Assembly: GCA_045627045.1 (NCBI GenBank)
Contig: JAZQMY010000037.1
Span: 1 to 19,119, forward strand
DNA length: 19,119 nt
Reading direction: 5' to 3'
Source of the DNA: SIG351 sp045627045
Lineage (GTDB): Bacteria; Bacillota; Clostridia; HGM11327
Shown one piece after another: positions 8,132-16,072 of the stretch. Numbering within the stretch: position 1 is the first letter of the stretch; every line of letters starts with the position of its first letter. The notes under the pieces were generated by a model. That model saw only the letters and a list, made by a program, of their open reading frames with translations, was not told the DNA's origin and ran no database searches. The position numbers and the translations under genes were made by a program.

Positions 8132-9829
8132 ATGAAGAAGAAAATAAGTATTTTGTTTGCTTTTGCAATAACTGCATTACTCTTTGCATTCTTATCAGGA
8201 TGCACATCAAAAAAAGATCTTTCGGCTTATACTATCGTTTATCCGCAGGAATATGAGGAATGGCAGAAAGAGGATGTTTTGTTTTTGGCGGAAGTGATCG
8301 AAAAGAAGGAAGGTAAAAAGCCCGAAGTTGTTCCTGATACGGAAGCACCCGCAGATAAGGAAATAATACTCTATGGCGCAAATCGATCTGCAGATGTTCC
8401 TGAAAAGCTTGCAGAAGATGACGAACTGAGTTTCATAATATATGAAAACGGAAACAAAATAGTGCTGGGCGGAAACGGATTCTACTCGGATTACAGAGCA
8501 ATTTATGCATTCATAAATGATTATATCGGCTTCGATGATTTGACGGATACTTTTGCTGAGCTACCTGTAAAGGAAAGAGGCGGCTTTGAAACAGTAATTT
8601 ATGAAGAACCTAATGTTACTACAATGGCATATATAAGAGGCAGATATCCGTTCAAAATGCCAGCGGACGTCAAGGATTATGCTGATGCAGGCTTCAACAT
8701 GGTTAGAATTGATTCGTGGGATATTGATGTTGCTAATCTCAGAGAATACGGCAAGTGGTGTGCAAGATTCGGAGTCAGGATTATTTATGATGCACTCCTG
8801 AATTTGCCGGATGACGATGTAACAACGGCAGATTTTGACGTTACGGTAAAAAATCCGATGATGTACGGACATTATCTCGCTATGCTTGCATTAGATTCCG
8901 ACGGGACTGCAATTCCTGATTATCACAGGTACGAAACACTTATTCCCGGCATAAATTACGAGGAAAAGTATGGAAAATACGGATGGAAGCTTGTTGTTGA
9001 GATACCTGATATGTATGAAAGCTATAATGATTCCGAAGAAGACTTTAAGAATATGATAAAAAACAATGCTTCCACAATGCTTAAGGATGCTTATGCGCTT
9101 TGCCTCAACATAGAACTTCCGATGTTTGTAACCGAAAAAGAATGGTGGCAAGGGAAAAAGTATCTGACGGCATACGAGTTTGTAAACGGGGCAAAGAATG
9201 ATTGCGGAGCAGAGGAACTATGGGTAACGGTATTCGGTTCTAACATACCGATGAATGACAGTTATTCAGACTATCCGACTTTTATGCACAGAAACGCTGC
9301 ATTTGCAGAGGCATTCGGAGCTTCGGGCTATACGTTTGCCAACTACAAAAAAGGAATTGTTGTCAATAACGATTATACACACGGCATTATGTGGGAAAAT
9401 ATCAAGACCATGAATGACGATATGATAAAAACAGGAAATATTCTTTCCGCTTACGATTATATTGGCTCACGCGTATATAACGAAAATAAATACTACCCTG
9501 TTACTCAACTCGATAATCCTGTTGTCTTTGACGAAAACGAGTGGTTTGAATACAGTAATACGTTCAATAGCACAGGTGTGATAATAGGATACTATGAGAA
9601 AAAGGATAAGAGCGGTATTGCAATATGTATCACTCCGATTGAAGCGGTAAGTGAAAAACTGAATTTTGATATGATAATTGGAACTCCTTCGTTTTTAGCA
9701 ACAGAAAAGAACTTCAGGGCGTATTTGTTTGGAGAGGAGATTACGATATCTCAGCTACCGAAATATGAAGGAAAGTATTATATAGCACAGGAATCGTCCA
9801 CATGTCTTTTGATTGAATTTGATAAGTAA
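8132..9829 (+). CDS. Lipoprotein paralog of the preceding gene lacking the D-E-P motif (copy B)
   Basis: A 565-residue lipoprotein with a textbook lipobox LSGC (Cys24). It is a diverged copy of the previous gene: AYTIVYPQEYEEWQ matches DYSIVYPSAYTVWQ, KIVLGGNGFYSDYRAIYAF matches NIVIGGQDYYGDMRAAYTF, and KWCARFGVRI matches LWCTRFDIRL. At the conserved strand copy A has GHYLVDEP, while this copy has GHYLAMLA (246-253), so Asp and Glu are replaced by Met251 and Leu252. If that pair is catalytic in copy A, this protein cannot use the same chemistry and may bind a glycan, assist copy A, or use other residues. The ribosome site AAGGTGAT (8118-8125) overlaps the stop of copy A, so the two are probably cotranslated. 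A hairpin closes the operon just after it. Confidence 0.75.
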   Translation: MKKKISILFAFAITALLFAFLSGCTSKKDLSAYTIVYPQEYEEWQKEDVLFLAEVIEKKEGKKPEVVPDTEAPADKEIILYGANRSADVPEKLAEDDELSFIIYENGNKIVLGGNGFYSDYRAIYAFINDYIGFDDLTDTFAELPVKERGGFETVIYEEPNVTTMAYIRGRYPFKMPADVKDYADAGFNMVRIDSWDIDVANLREYGKWCARFGVRIIYDALLNLPDDDVTTADFDVTVKNPMMYGHYLAMLALDSDGTAIPDYHRYETLIPGINYEEKYGKYGWKLVVEIPDMYESYNDSEEDFKNMIKNNASTMLKDAYALCLNIELPMFVTEKEWWQGKKYLTAYEFVNGAKNDCGAEELWVTVFGSNIPMNDSYSDYPTFMHRNAAFAEAFGASGYTFANYKKGIVVNNDYTHGIMWENIKTMNDDMIKTGNILSAYDYIGSRVYNENKYYPVTQLDNPVVFDENEWFEYSNTFNSTGVIIGYYEKKDKSGIAICITPIEAVSEKLNFDMIIGTPSFLATEKNFRAYLFGEEITISQLPKYEGKYYIAQESSTCLLIEFDK

Positions 9830-9832
9830 AGA

Positions 9833-9868
9833 TAAGCCGTCGGTATTGATATAAATGCTGACGGCTTA
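9833..9868 (+). terminator. Hairpin ending the lipoprotein operon
   Basis: TAAGCCGTC (9833-9841) pairs with GACGGCTTA (9860-9868), with a further inner stem GTATT/AATGC. It starts four bases after the stop of the third lipoprotein gene. The T run after it is poor, so termination may be weak or the hairpin may mainly protect the mRNA end. Confidence 0.55.
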
Positions 9869-9956
9869 ATGTTTATGTGCTCATAATAAATATGTTTCAA
9901 TGGTTCTATTTTCACGCTAAAATATCAAATAGTCAGTTAAAAATGATAAGTACCGG

Positions 9957-10166
9957 GCATCAGTAAGAGCTATTTCTCGCGCAGCAGCAACCGAGTTTAA
10001 GAAACGTTTGATGGCACTCATAGACAATGCAGCAAATTTTGTTGAAATCAAGACATTTCATTCCTATTGCTTTGATTTGCTTGGAAAGATCGAATGTCTT
10101 GAAGGGGTGGAAAATATAGTACGTGAAGCTGCGGAGTTAATTGCCGATGGAGAAGTTGAGCAATGA
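9957..10166 (+). pseudogene. UvrD/Rep-type helicase fragment
   Basis: Sixty-nine codons read in one frame to a TGA: AISRAAATEFKKRLMALIDN, then VEIKTFHSYCFDLLGKI. In superfamily 1 helicases the pattern of a T/S-x-x-A-A-x-E/D-x-x-x-R helix followed by T-F-H-S-x-C is motif Ib-like sequence early in the first RecA domain, normally just after motif Ia. Walker A and everything after EVEQ are absent, there is no start codon, and an in-frame TAG lies at 9930. Intact relatives are over 500 residues, so this is debris of a lost helicase or DNA-repair/defence gene. Confidence 0.6.
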
Positions 10167-10268
10167 AGAGAAAAATAAGCAAACAATATTCTCCCAAATG
10201 GAAAAGCCGGTATACTGAAAGCGTTTTAAGCCGAATTCGGGAATAATAAACACGGCCTGAAGTATTTC

Positions 10269-10305
10269 AAACCGCTGTTTTTATAAAACGGTTTAATCAT
10301 TTTTT
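10269..10305 (+). terminator. Terminator-like hairpin
   Basis: AAACCG (10269-10274) pairs with CGGTTT (10289-10294), with TTTT/AAAA extending inward, and is followed by AATCATTTTTT. No intact gene precedes it; it may be left from the lost helicase gene or a neighbour. Confidence 0.45.
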
Positions 10306-10306
10306 C

Positions 10307-10447
10307 TGATGCAGGTTGCCGCTCATTTCTGCTTTACTTACTACCTTTTGAATATGAATATTTGGAAAATGAAAGACGGTACTGCATTATTAAGAGATAA
10401 GGGTAATTCTTAATTTGCTTGCTTAAATATAATCTGTTTCCACACCG
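10307..10447. other. Gap with nothing recognised
   Basis: I see no gene, repeat or clear signal here. Short open stretches (for example LLPFEYEYLENERRYCIIKR in one frame) may be coding debris but have no start, no ribosome site and no recognisable family. Confidence 0.3.
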
Positions 10448-10475
10448 AAAAGTGAGCTTTTCTGACTCACTTTTT
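10448..10475 (+). terminator. Intrinsic terminator, possibly bidirectional
   Basis: AAAAGTGAG (10448-10456) pairs with CTCACTTTT (10466-10474), a 9-base loop between, with A and T runs on either side that let it work in both directions. It insulates the GH20 operon from upstream transcription. Confidence 0.65.
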
Positions 10476-10504
10476 ATATATACTTATCTTTTTGAAGCTT
10501 TTTG

Positions 10505-10513
10505 TGGTATAAT
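10505..10513 (+). promoter_or_regulatory. Extended -10 promoter of the GH20-PHP operon
   Basis: TGGTATAAT is an exact extended -10 element 29 bases before the GH20 start codon. There is no convincing -35 at 17 bases. The short leader leaves room only for the ribosome site AAAGGAAG (10524-10531). Confidence 0.65.
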
Positions 10514-10541
10514 TATATAAACGAAAGGAAGTTTTAATTAT

Positions 10542-12359
10542 ATGAGAATTGATATTATTCCTTCAATTAAGGAAGTTAAACAACAAGATAAGACAATATT
10601 ACTTTGTGAGTATTCGCTCTCCGAAGAGTATAACAAGCTTGTAGAAGTTGCAGAGGAAACATTTGAAGAATTCGGTGTGAAGCTGAACGGCTCAAAGCTT
10701 ATCATCCCGCAGGAAAATAAGGCTCTTTCTGAAGGAGAATATACAGTTGAAATTACAGAAAATCAGATTGAGGTTGAGTATTCTGATTTTGTAGGCGCAT
10801 ATTACGGCATTGTAACGTTAGCACAGTTAGGAAAAATCAATCACAATGTATTAAACATTTGCTCAATACATGATTACCCGGATATGAAAGTCCGCTCGAT
10901 TTCAGATGACATTTCCCGTGGACAGGTTTCAACGATGGAAAACTTCAAGTCGATACTGAGACGCCTTTCATACTGGAAGTATAATGAATATTTCCCATAC
11001 ATAGAGGATACCTTTGATTTTGCATTTCTGCCGTCTGAAAAGAAAGATTATGCTTTGACCGGAGCTGAATGGAAAGAACTATGTTCGTACGGAAAAAAGT
11101 ACGGCGTTTCGGTAAGACCGCTCGTTAACCTTATGTGCCACTTCTCGCTGGGCGCACAAAAAGGATATTATCCTTACATTCTGCATTATAAAAACGGCAG
11201 CGCAATATGGTGCATAGATCCGTTGGCACCGGGCCTGCATGAATTTGTCTGCAAAATGCTTGACGAGATAGTTGATGCATTCGGCGAGGGCGAATTCCAT
11301 TGCGGCGGCGATGAAACTGCAGTTCTTGCGGAAATTTACGGAAAACAGCAGGCAGAAATACTCTATTGCGATTACATGAATTTCCTCGATGAAGAATTGA
11401 AGAAGAGAAACTGCAAAATGCTTATGTACGGCGATATGTTCTATACTGCTTGGGGAGATTATCCTTACGGAATCGACGCAGTAAAGCGCCTGAATAAGGA
11501 TATTACAATCGTGTACTGGGCATATTGGTCTGAAAATGAGTACCCGGATGTAAAACGTTTTACAGATATGGGCAGAAAAATGTATGTCAGCCCTGCTGCA
11601 CGTTCTTACGGAAGGTTTATGCCGGCATACATTACATATGAAAATATTCGCAAGATATGCAATTATTCAATTGGAATGGTTGATTCGGTTGTCATTTCAT
11701 CGTGGAATGATGCAGGAGCAATCCTCAGAGAAGAGAATATGCAGGCGTTTGCGATAGGCGGAGAATTTGCTTGGGCAAGCCACAGCAAGAGAAGCTTTGA
11801 GGATCTTGTAGAGATGTTTGTTTTCAGCTATTACGGCTTGGAAAACGTGGATATCAAATATTTCCTTGATTTTTATCACTATGAGCATTACGTCAATAAC
11901 GAAAACGTCAACGATGCAAGTGATTTGAGCATGCACCTTTGCAGCGCATTTTTCCAGAATGTAAATCGTCCGACTGTCAAGTATTATAACTTGCATGGCA
12001 TTGCTCCGACTTTGTACAACATTCTGTCTGAGGCGCAGAAGTATATTGAAACATTGAAGCCGACAAGCAATAAAGAAACATTTGAGTGCTTCTTATTCGA
12101 TATGAAGAGAATGGTATGGGGAGCAAAGCGAGCAAGCATTCTTCCCGATGTTGAGGTGGAACGCAGTAAGATTGCGGAAATTATTGCGGCCGAACCGGAC
12201 TGGGTTGAGGAACATAAGACTTTGCATAAGGAAAATGAAAGACTCTGGATGAAGTTCAGCAGGAAGTCTGAATGGTACAGACTGGACAGAATGTATACAA
12301 ATATGGAAGAATCTTTGAATGAGATGCTTAAACCGGAAATATCAGCAGAAAATAAATAA
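10542..12359 (+). CDS. GH20 beta-N-acetylhexosaminidase, cytoplasmic
   Basis: GH20 enzymes remove terminal beta-linked GlcNAc or GalNAc by substrate-assisted catalysis. The 605 residues begin with an alpha/beta domain (about 1-95, with GEYTVEITENQIEVEYSDF and GAYYGIVTLAQL). The TIM barrel starts at VRSISDDISRGQ, a GH20 hallmark. FHCGGDET carries the catalytic pair Asp257-Glu258: Asp orients the substrate acetamido group and Glu is the acid/base. Later WAYWSENEYPD and SSWNDAGA fit the Trp-rich substrate pocket, and about 130 helical residues end the protein. There is no signal peptide, so it should act inside the cell on imported oligosaccharides or glycosides. It is the first gene of an operon; the PHP gene starts 11 bases after its stop. 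Confidence 0.9.
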   Translation: MRIDIIPSIKEVKQQDKTILLCEYSLSEEYNKLVEVAEETFEEFGVKLNGSKLIIPQENKALSEGEYTVEITENQIEVEYSDFVGAYYGIVTLAQLGKINHNVLNICSIHDYPDMKVRSISDDISRGQVSTMENFKSILRRLSYWKYNEYFPYIEDTFDFAFLPSEKKDYALTGAEWKELCSYGKKYGVSVRPLVNLMCHFSLGAQKGYYPYILHYKNGSAIWCIDPLAPGLHEFVCKMLDEIVDAFGEGEFHCGGDETAVLAEIYGKQQAEILYCDYMNFLDEELKKRNCKMLMYGDMFYTAWGDYPYGIDAVKRLNKDITIVYWAYWSENEYPDVKRFTDMGRKMYVSPAARSYGRFMPAYITYENIRKICNYSIGMVDSVVISSWNDAGAILREENMQAFAIGGEFAWASHSKRSFEDLVEMFVFSYYGLENVDIKYFLDFYHYEHYVNNENVNDASDLSMHLCSAFFQNVNRPTVKYYNLHGIAPTLYNILSEAQKYIETLKPTSNKETFECFLFDMKRMVWGAKRASILPDVEVERSKIAEIIAAEPDWVEEHKTLHKENERLWMKFSRKSEWYRLDRMYTNMEESLNEMLKPEISAENK

Positions 12360-12370
12360 AGGAGAAGAAA

Positions 12371-13717
12371 ATGTATAAAATTAGAAAGACATCTTTGAAT
12401 TATGATGTATATCCTAAGATTGCACCAGTAGAAAAGAATACAAAGATCACAATCAGACCGCTCGGCTCACAAGCTGCTTTTGCTACGGATGGATCGATAA
12501 CAGTATCACTTCTTGAGATGAACACAGGAACAGAAGAAAAAACGGAGTTCCATATTGATGAGGACGGATCGGGCTGGTTTGAATACGCATTCAACAGAGA
12601 AGGACAATATGATATAAAGCTGCGAAGAAACGACAGTACATATCAAAGGCTTTCTGTATATGCAGTTGAAAAGGATCTCTACGGAAAATATGCTTATATA
12701 GGAGATCTTCATATTCATTCAAACTGTTCGGACGGAAGACAGGCTCCGGCAGTGGTTGCCGCAAATTACAGAAAGTTCGGATATGATTTTCTTGCAGTAA
12801 CAGATCATCATGTTTATTTCGGATCGCTTGAAGCAATAAATGCATATAAGGATGTGCCTCTTGATCTTGCTTTGTTTACAGGTGAAGAAGTGCATCTTCC
12901 TGGAAATTATGTTCATATAATCAATTTCGGCGGAGAATACAGTGTAAACGGACTTATTACAGAGTCTGAACAGTGCCGTCGCAGAGGTACTGAGTCATTT
13001 TGGAGAAGTGCTGTCGGTAAAACTGCACCGGATACTATTTCGGAAACAGAGTACAGACGTCAGGTGGAAGAACTCGCGGATACGCTTGATATACCTGATG
13101 ACGTTGACAGATTTCCGTATGCGGCATCTGTATGGGCTTTCAGAAGAATAAAAGAGGCAAATGGCCTTTCGCTTTTCTGTCATCCTTATTGGATATCTCA
13201 TGCTTTTCAGATATCAGAAACATTTACTCGATTTATGCTGAAAAATCATCCTTTTGATGCATTTGAGGTTCTTGGCGGAGAAGAATATTATGAGCAGAAC
13301 GGTTTCCAGACTGCACGGTATTACGATGACAAAGCAAACGGCATTGATTATGCAGTGGTAGGTACTACAGACAGCCACGATTCAACAGAATTGAATTCCG
13401 GAGCGTATGTGGCAAGAACAATGGTTTTTGCTGAGTCAATGGAGCATGATACTCTGATAAATGCAATAAAAAATAAGTATTCAGTTGCATTTGACGGCGT
13501 TGCAAATCAGTTTGTGGGTGATAACCGACTTATCAGATATGCCTGGTTTCTTATGCAGAACTATTTCCCGATACATGACGAGCTTTGTTTTGAAGAGGGA
13601 AGGTTGATGAAAGAATATGTAACCGGCAGCAAAGACGAAAGAGAAGATGCACAGGTATCACTTGAATTCATTTACGGAAGAATGGATAAATTAAGGAAAA
13701 AATATTTCGGCTATTGA
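12371..13717 (+). CDS. PHP-domain metal hydrolase (CehA/McbA type)
   Basis: PHP proteins use two or three metal ions to cut phosphoesters or, in the CehA/McbA branch, other esters and amides. The 448-residue protein has a beta-rich front part (1-105), then the metal motifs in order: GDLHIHS (Asp112, His114, His116), CSDG (119-122), VTDHH (Asp145, His146, His147), GEEVHLPGNYVH (Glu172/Glu173 and His175, His182), CHP (His271) and TDSHD (Asp334, His336). All metal ligands expected of an active enzyme seem present. There is no signal peptide. GGAGAAGAAA precedes the ATG, and the gene is coupled to GH20. The pairing hints at a substrate carrying both a terminal HexNAc and a metal-hydrolysed group such as a phosphate, but the substrate is not knowable from sequence. 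Confidence 0.85.
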   Translation: MYKIRKTSLNYDVYPKIAPVEKNTKITIRPLGSQAAFATDGSITVSLLEMNTGTEEKTEFHIDEDGSGWFEYAFNREGQYDIKLRRNDSTYQRLSVYAVEKDLYGKYAYIGDLHIHSNCSDGRQAPAVVAANYRKFGYDFLAVTDHHVYFGSLEAINAYKDVPLDLALFTGEEVHLPGNYVHIINFGGEYSVNGLITESEQCRRRGTESFWRSAVGKTAPDTISETEYRRQVEELADTLDIPDDVDRFPYAASVWAFRRIKEANGLSLFCHPYWISHAFQISETFTRFMLKNHPFDAFEVLGGEEYYEQNGFQTARYYDDKANGIDYAVVGTTDSHDSTELNSGAYVARTMVFAESMEHDTLINAIKNKYSVAFDGVANQFVGDNRLIRYAWFLMQNYFPIHDELCFEEGRLMKEYVTGSKDEREDAQVSLEFIYGRMDKLRKKYFGY

Positions 13718-13796
13718 TATGGGCGGTCAGAGACAATTACTGAAAAAATGGTCCTTCATTCAGATGAAAGAAATGAACTTGAAAATTTTATCTTGC

Positions 13797-13828
13797 TTTG
13801 AACAAAAAAGTATACTTTTTTGTTCAAA
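13797..13828. promoter_or_regulatory. 32-bp perfect palindrome, candidate operator
   Basis: TTTGAACAAAAAAGTA is followed at once by its exact reverse complement, giving a 32-bp uninterrupted palindrome. GC/GC continues outside with a one-base bulge. It covers the place where a -35 box would lie for the -10 at 13836-13841. A dyad here suits a dimeric repressor or activator site. A cruciform or transcribed hairpin is possible, but there is no loop and no T run beyond the stem, so it is a poor terminator. Confidence 0.6.
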
Positions 13829-13832
13829 AGCG

Positions 13833-13841
13833 TGATATAAT
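13833..13841 (+). promoter_or_regulatory. Extended -10 promoter of the small P-loop gene
   Basis: TGATATAAT fits the extended -10 consensus exactly, starts five bases after the palindrome, and stands 51 bases before the ATG at 13893. Confidence 0.65.
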
Positions 13842-13892
13842 ATAATTACAGTAATAATACTGAACTATATCAATTCAAAGGAGATTATTAAC

Positions 13893-14168
13893 ATGAAAGG
13901 AATTATAGGAACAAGAGGTATTGGCAAAACAAAGAAACTGGCTTTTCTCGCAGCAGAGACTAATGCAACAATAGTTGCAGCAGATCCCGATAAGATGTAT
14001 GAAAAGATTCACGCATATAATTTGACAGGCTTAAGATGCATTTCCTACGCAGAATACATAGAGGAAGCAAAAACAAGCCCTGATGTAAAATATGTTGTAG
14101 ATGACGTTGAAAAGCTGCTTGAAAGCATTTCAAAGAACACGATCAGCTATACGATTTCTCTTGATTAA
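13893..14168 (+). CDS. Small P-loop ATP-binding protein of unknown role
   Basis: Ninety-one residues, starting at an ATG with ribosome site AAAGGAGA. Walker A is complete near the N-terminus: GTRGIGKT (residues 6-13). A Walker B-like strand, KYVVDD (66-71), ends in two Asp. Between them IVAADPDKM and LRCISYAEYIEEA look like beta-alpha units. Normal P-loop NTPases need about 150 residues or more, so this is close to the smallest unit carrying both motifs. It lacks an obvious sensor, arginine finger or partner domain. It could work as an oligomer, as the NTPase half of a split enzyme, or as a phage-derived regulator. It has its own promoter and terminator, so it is a single-gene unit. I do not recognise a characterised family. 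Confidence 0.8.
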   Translation: MKGIIGTRGIGKTKKLAFLAAETNATIVAADPDKMYEKIHAYNLTGLRCISYAEYIEEAKTSPDVKYVVDDVEKLLESISKNTISYTISLD

Positions 14169-14195
14169 TTGAATTGGATTAACAAAGTATGATAA

Positions 14196-14240
14196 AAACC
14201 GGTCAGAAAGGCGCAAAACCTTATGACCGGTTTGTTTTAT
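14196..14240 (+). terminator. Intrinsic terminator of the small P-loop gene
   Basis: AAACCGGTCA (14196-14205) pairs exactly with TGACCGGTTT (14224-14233), an inner AAGG/CCTT stem adds stability, and GTTTTAT follows. Confidence 0.75.
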
Positions 14241-14318
14241 GCTACAGCAGAAAAGGATAGGCAGGAGGTGAGGGATGAAAGAATTGTTGATACAATTATA
14301 AAAAACTTATTAAATTAA
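14241..14318 (+). pseudogene. Short coding remnant
   Basis: Directly after the terminator, 25 codons read ATAEKDRQEVRDERIVDTII and so on to a TAA, with no start codon or promoter. It may be the last piece of a deleted gene; family not recognised. The rest of the gap to the regulator holds a weak GACGA/TCGTC hairpin and the promoter listed next. Confidence 0.25.
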
Positions 14319-14399
14319 CCGTTTGGAAAGACGAAGGCATCTTGTCGTCAAATACAGACAACAGACCCCTTTTTTTACTCAAAATCCGCATTTTTTCGC

Positions 14400-14428
14400 T
14401 TGAATTTTAAGAAGTTATATGATAAAAT
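14400..14428 (+). promoter_or_regulatory. SigA-type promoter of the WYL regulator
   Basis: TTGAAT (14400-14405) and TAAAAT (14423-14428) are 17 bases apart, with TG at 14420-14421 giving an extended -10. The leader to the ATG is about 75 bases. Confidence 0.65.
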
Positions 14429-14505
14429 GAATACAGATAAGAAAAACTGATTATCAATAATTTGTTTTACGAATTGATTTGCTTAACATTCATAAAGAGG
14501 TAAAT

Positions 14506-15498
14506 ATGGAGAAAACAGAAAATAAGCTTCGCCCATTGGCATTGGCAAAAATTTTTTACGAAAGAACTGATGAGGATCATTATCTCACAACACATCAGTT
14601 GCAGAAGATTCTTGATGAGGAGTACAACCTCCCGACGCACAGAACGACTATTTCTGATGATGTTGAACTACTGCAGAGGTTCGGAATAGATATTCAGGTG
14701 ATACGTTCCTCGCAATCCTGTTATAATCTGGTCAGCAGAAATTTTGATTATGCCGAACTGAAGCTTTTGATAGATGCGGTTGCTTCGTCAAAGTTCATCA
14801 GCAAGACCAAGAGCGAAAGCCTTACGGAGAGAATAGCGGCTATTGGAGGAATGTATAGGGCGGATGAGCTGAAAAGAAATATTTCAGTTGAAAGACGCAT
14901 TAAGGCGGAGAACGGTCAGGTGCTGAATATTATCGACAGGATAAACGATGCGATAAATCAGAATAAGAGGATTCGTTTTCAGTATTTTGAGTACACCGTT
15001 CAGAAGAAGCGTGTGCCGAAGCACGATGGGGAATATTACGAACTAAGCCCGTATCGTTTAATCTGGAACGGCGATTACTATTATGTTGTAGGCTTCTCTG
15101 AAAAGCACGGTAAGGTTGCAAGCTTCAGAGTCGACAGGATGGTGTCGGCACCGGAGATAACGGAAGAGAATGCAATTCCAATGCCGGATGATTTTGATAT
15201 TGATGTGTTTTTGAATTCCACACAGAGAATGTTCGGTCAGGGCAGCGAGATGATTACGCTTCTTTGCGAGAACAGTACGATGAATGCCATTATTGATCGC
15301 TTTGGTGAGGATGTCAAGGTAACGGTTAAGGATGAAAGTAGCTTTTTCGTGCGCGCTGATGTTGCGGTGAACAAGAACTTCTTTGCATGGATATTCGGCT
15401 TTGAGGAAAAGGTAAGAATCTTCGAGCCTGAAAGTGCGAAAAAAGATTACGAAGATATGGTGAAGAGAGCTTACGAGAGGATAACGGAATCACGTTAA
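14506..15498 (+). CDS. WYL-domain transcriptional regulator
   Basis: The best start is ATG 14506 (330 residues), because AAAGAGG lies just before it; an in-frame TTG at 14479 is upstream of that site. Residues about 5-65 form a helix-turn-helix of the DeoR/HTH_11 type (LALAKIFYERTDEDHYLTTH, then TTISDDVELLQRFGIDI). Residues about 140-225 are a WYL domain: IRFQYFEYTV, YELSPYRLIWNGDYYYVVGF and VASFRVDRM. The usual W-Y-L triplet itself reads YYV here, while the conserved Tyr, Arg and F-R-x-D-R are present. WYL proteins sense a small molecule or nucleic acid ligand and control defence, DNA-damage or metabolic genes. A C-terminal WCX-like domain completes it. It stands alone in its transcription unit; its targets are not evident. 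Confidence 0.88.
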   Translation: MEKTENKLRPLALAKIFYERTDEDHYLTTHQLQKILDEEYNLPTHRTTISDDVELLQRFGIDIQVIRSSQSCYNLVSRNFDYAELKLLIDAVASSKFISKTKSESLTERIAAIGGMYRADELKRNISVERRIKAENGQVLNIIDRINDAINQNKRIRFQYFEYTVQKKRVPKHDGEYYELSPYRLIWNGDYYYVVGFSEKHGKVASFRVDRMVSAPEITEENAIPMPDDFDIDVFLNSTQRMFGQGSEMITLLCENSTMNAIIDRFGEDVKVTVKDESSFFVRADVAVNKNFFAWIFGFEEKVRIFEPESAKKDYEDMVKRAYERITESR

Positions 15499-15540
15499 GG
15501 CTACGGATTGATAAAAATGCTGGGTTAAAAAGGCGCATGA

Positions 15541-15941
15541 AAGGGAACTGAAGAAGCCGGGAAACTTAAGGATCTTTTACCGAATGATTTTGAGCTTGAG
15601 GGCAGAATTGATTCGTCAGATTGCAGCGGAGAATATATGGATTTCATTAATTAAGGTCACGGAAGGAAAGCTTTCTCTGAAAAAATCTGATTGGTATCAT
15701 AAAACGGCAATGGAATCTCATAAAGATTATAATGAATTCTGCGAGAACTTCTTTGAATGCAAGGAAGACAAGTACAACGCCATTAAGAGCTATGAATTCG
15801 TTTACCTTCTTGAGAAAAGAGAAGGCTGCATTTTATCGCCGGAAATATTGCTTTATGATGCAAAAATATAAACAAAAGGATGGTTTAGAACTTTATAACT
15901 ACTGTCTTGCGGTTCTCGATTACAGAACGGCAAAGGACTGA
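15541..15941 (+). pseudogene. Decayed ORF in three frames
   Basis: One protein appears split over three frames. First comes KLKDLLPNDFELEGRIDSSD, ending at GEYMDFIN (stop at about 15653). Then in another frame KVTEGKLSLKKSDWYHKTAM runs through ENFFECKEDKYNAIKSYEF to ILLYDAKI. Then in a third frame KYKQKDGLELYNYCLAVLDY leads to a TGA at 15941. The joins at about 15650 and 15866 read smoothly if one or two bases are restored at each, which indicates two frameshifts. No start codon or ribosome site opens it, and an in-frame TGA lies at 15538. I do not recognise the family. An earlier part may have been lost when the WYL gene region formed. Confidence 0.45.
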
Positions 15942-15973
15942 TAAGCTAAAAATTAAAGGTTAATGACTGACTC

Positions 15974-16003
15974 AAGGCACTCCGGTATTTCCGGGGTGCT
16001 TTT
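15974..16003 (+). terminator. Intrinsic terminator
   Basis: GCACTCCGG pairs with CCGGGGTGC (one T-G pair) around a short TATTT loop and is followed by TTTT. It lies 33 bases after the decayed ORF and may be its original terminator. Confidence 0.65.
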
Positions 16004-16072
16004 GGCATTTAACGGATAAAAGCCTGAAAGCATAATACTTTACCAAAGAATTGCGATTATTTTTCAAGACTA

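Noticed and set aside
13798..13827. Reading the palindrome as an intrinsic terminator of the PHP gene
   Set aside because: The stem has no loop bases, there is no T run after it, and it lies about 80 bases past the PHP stop directly against a promoter; an operator is more likely.
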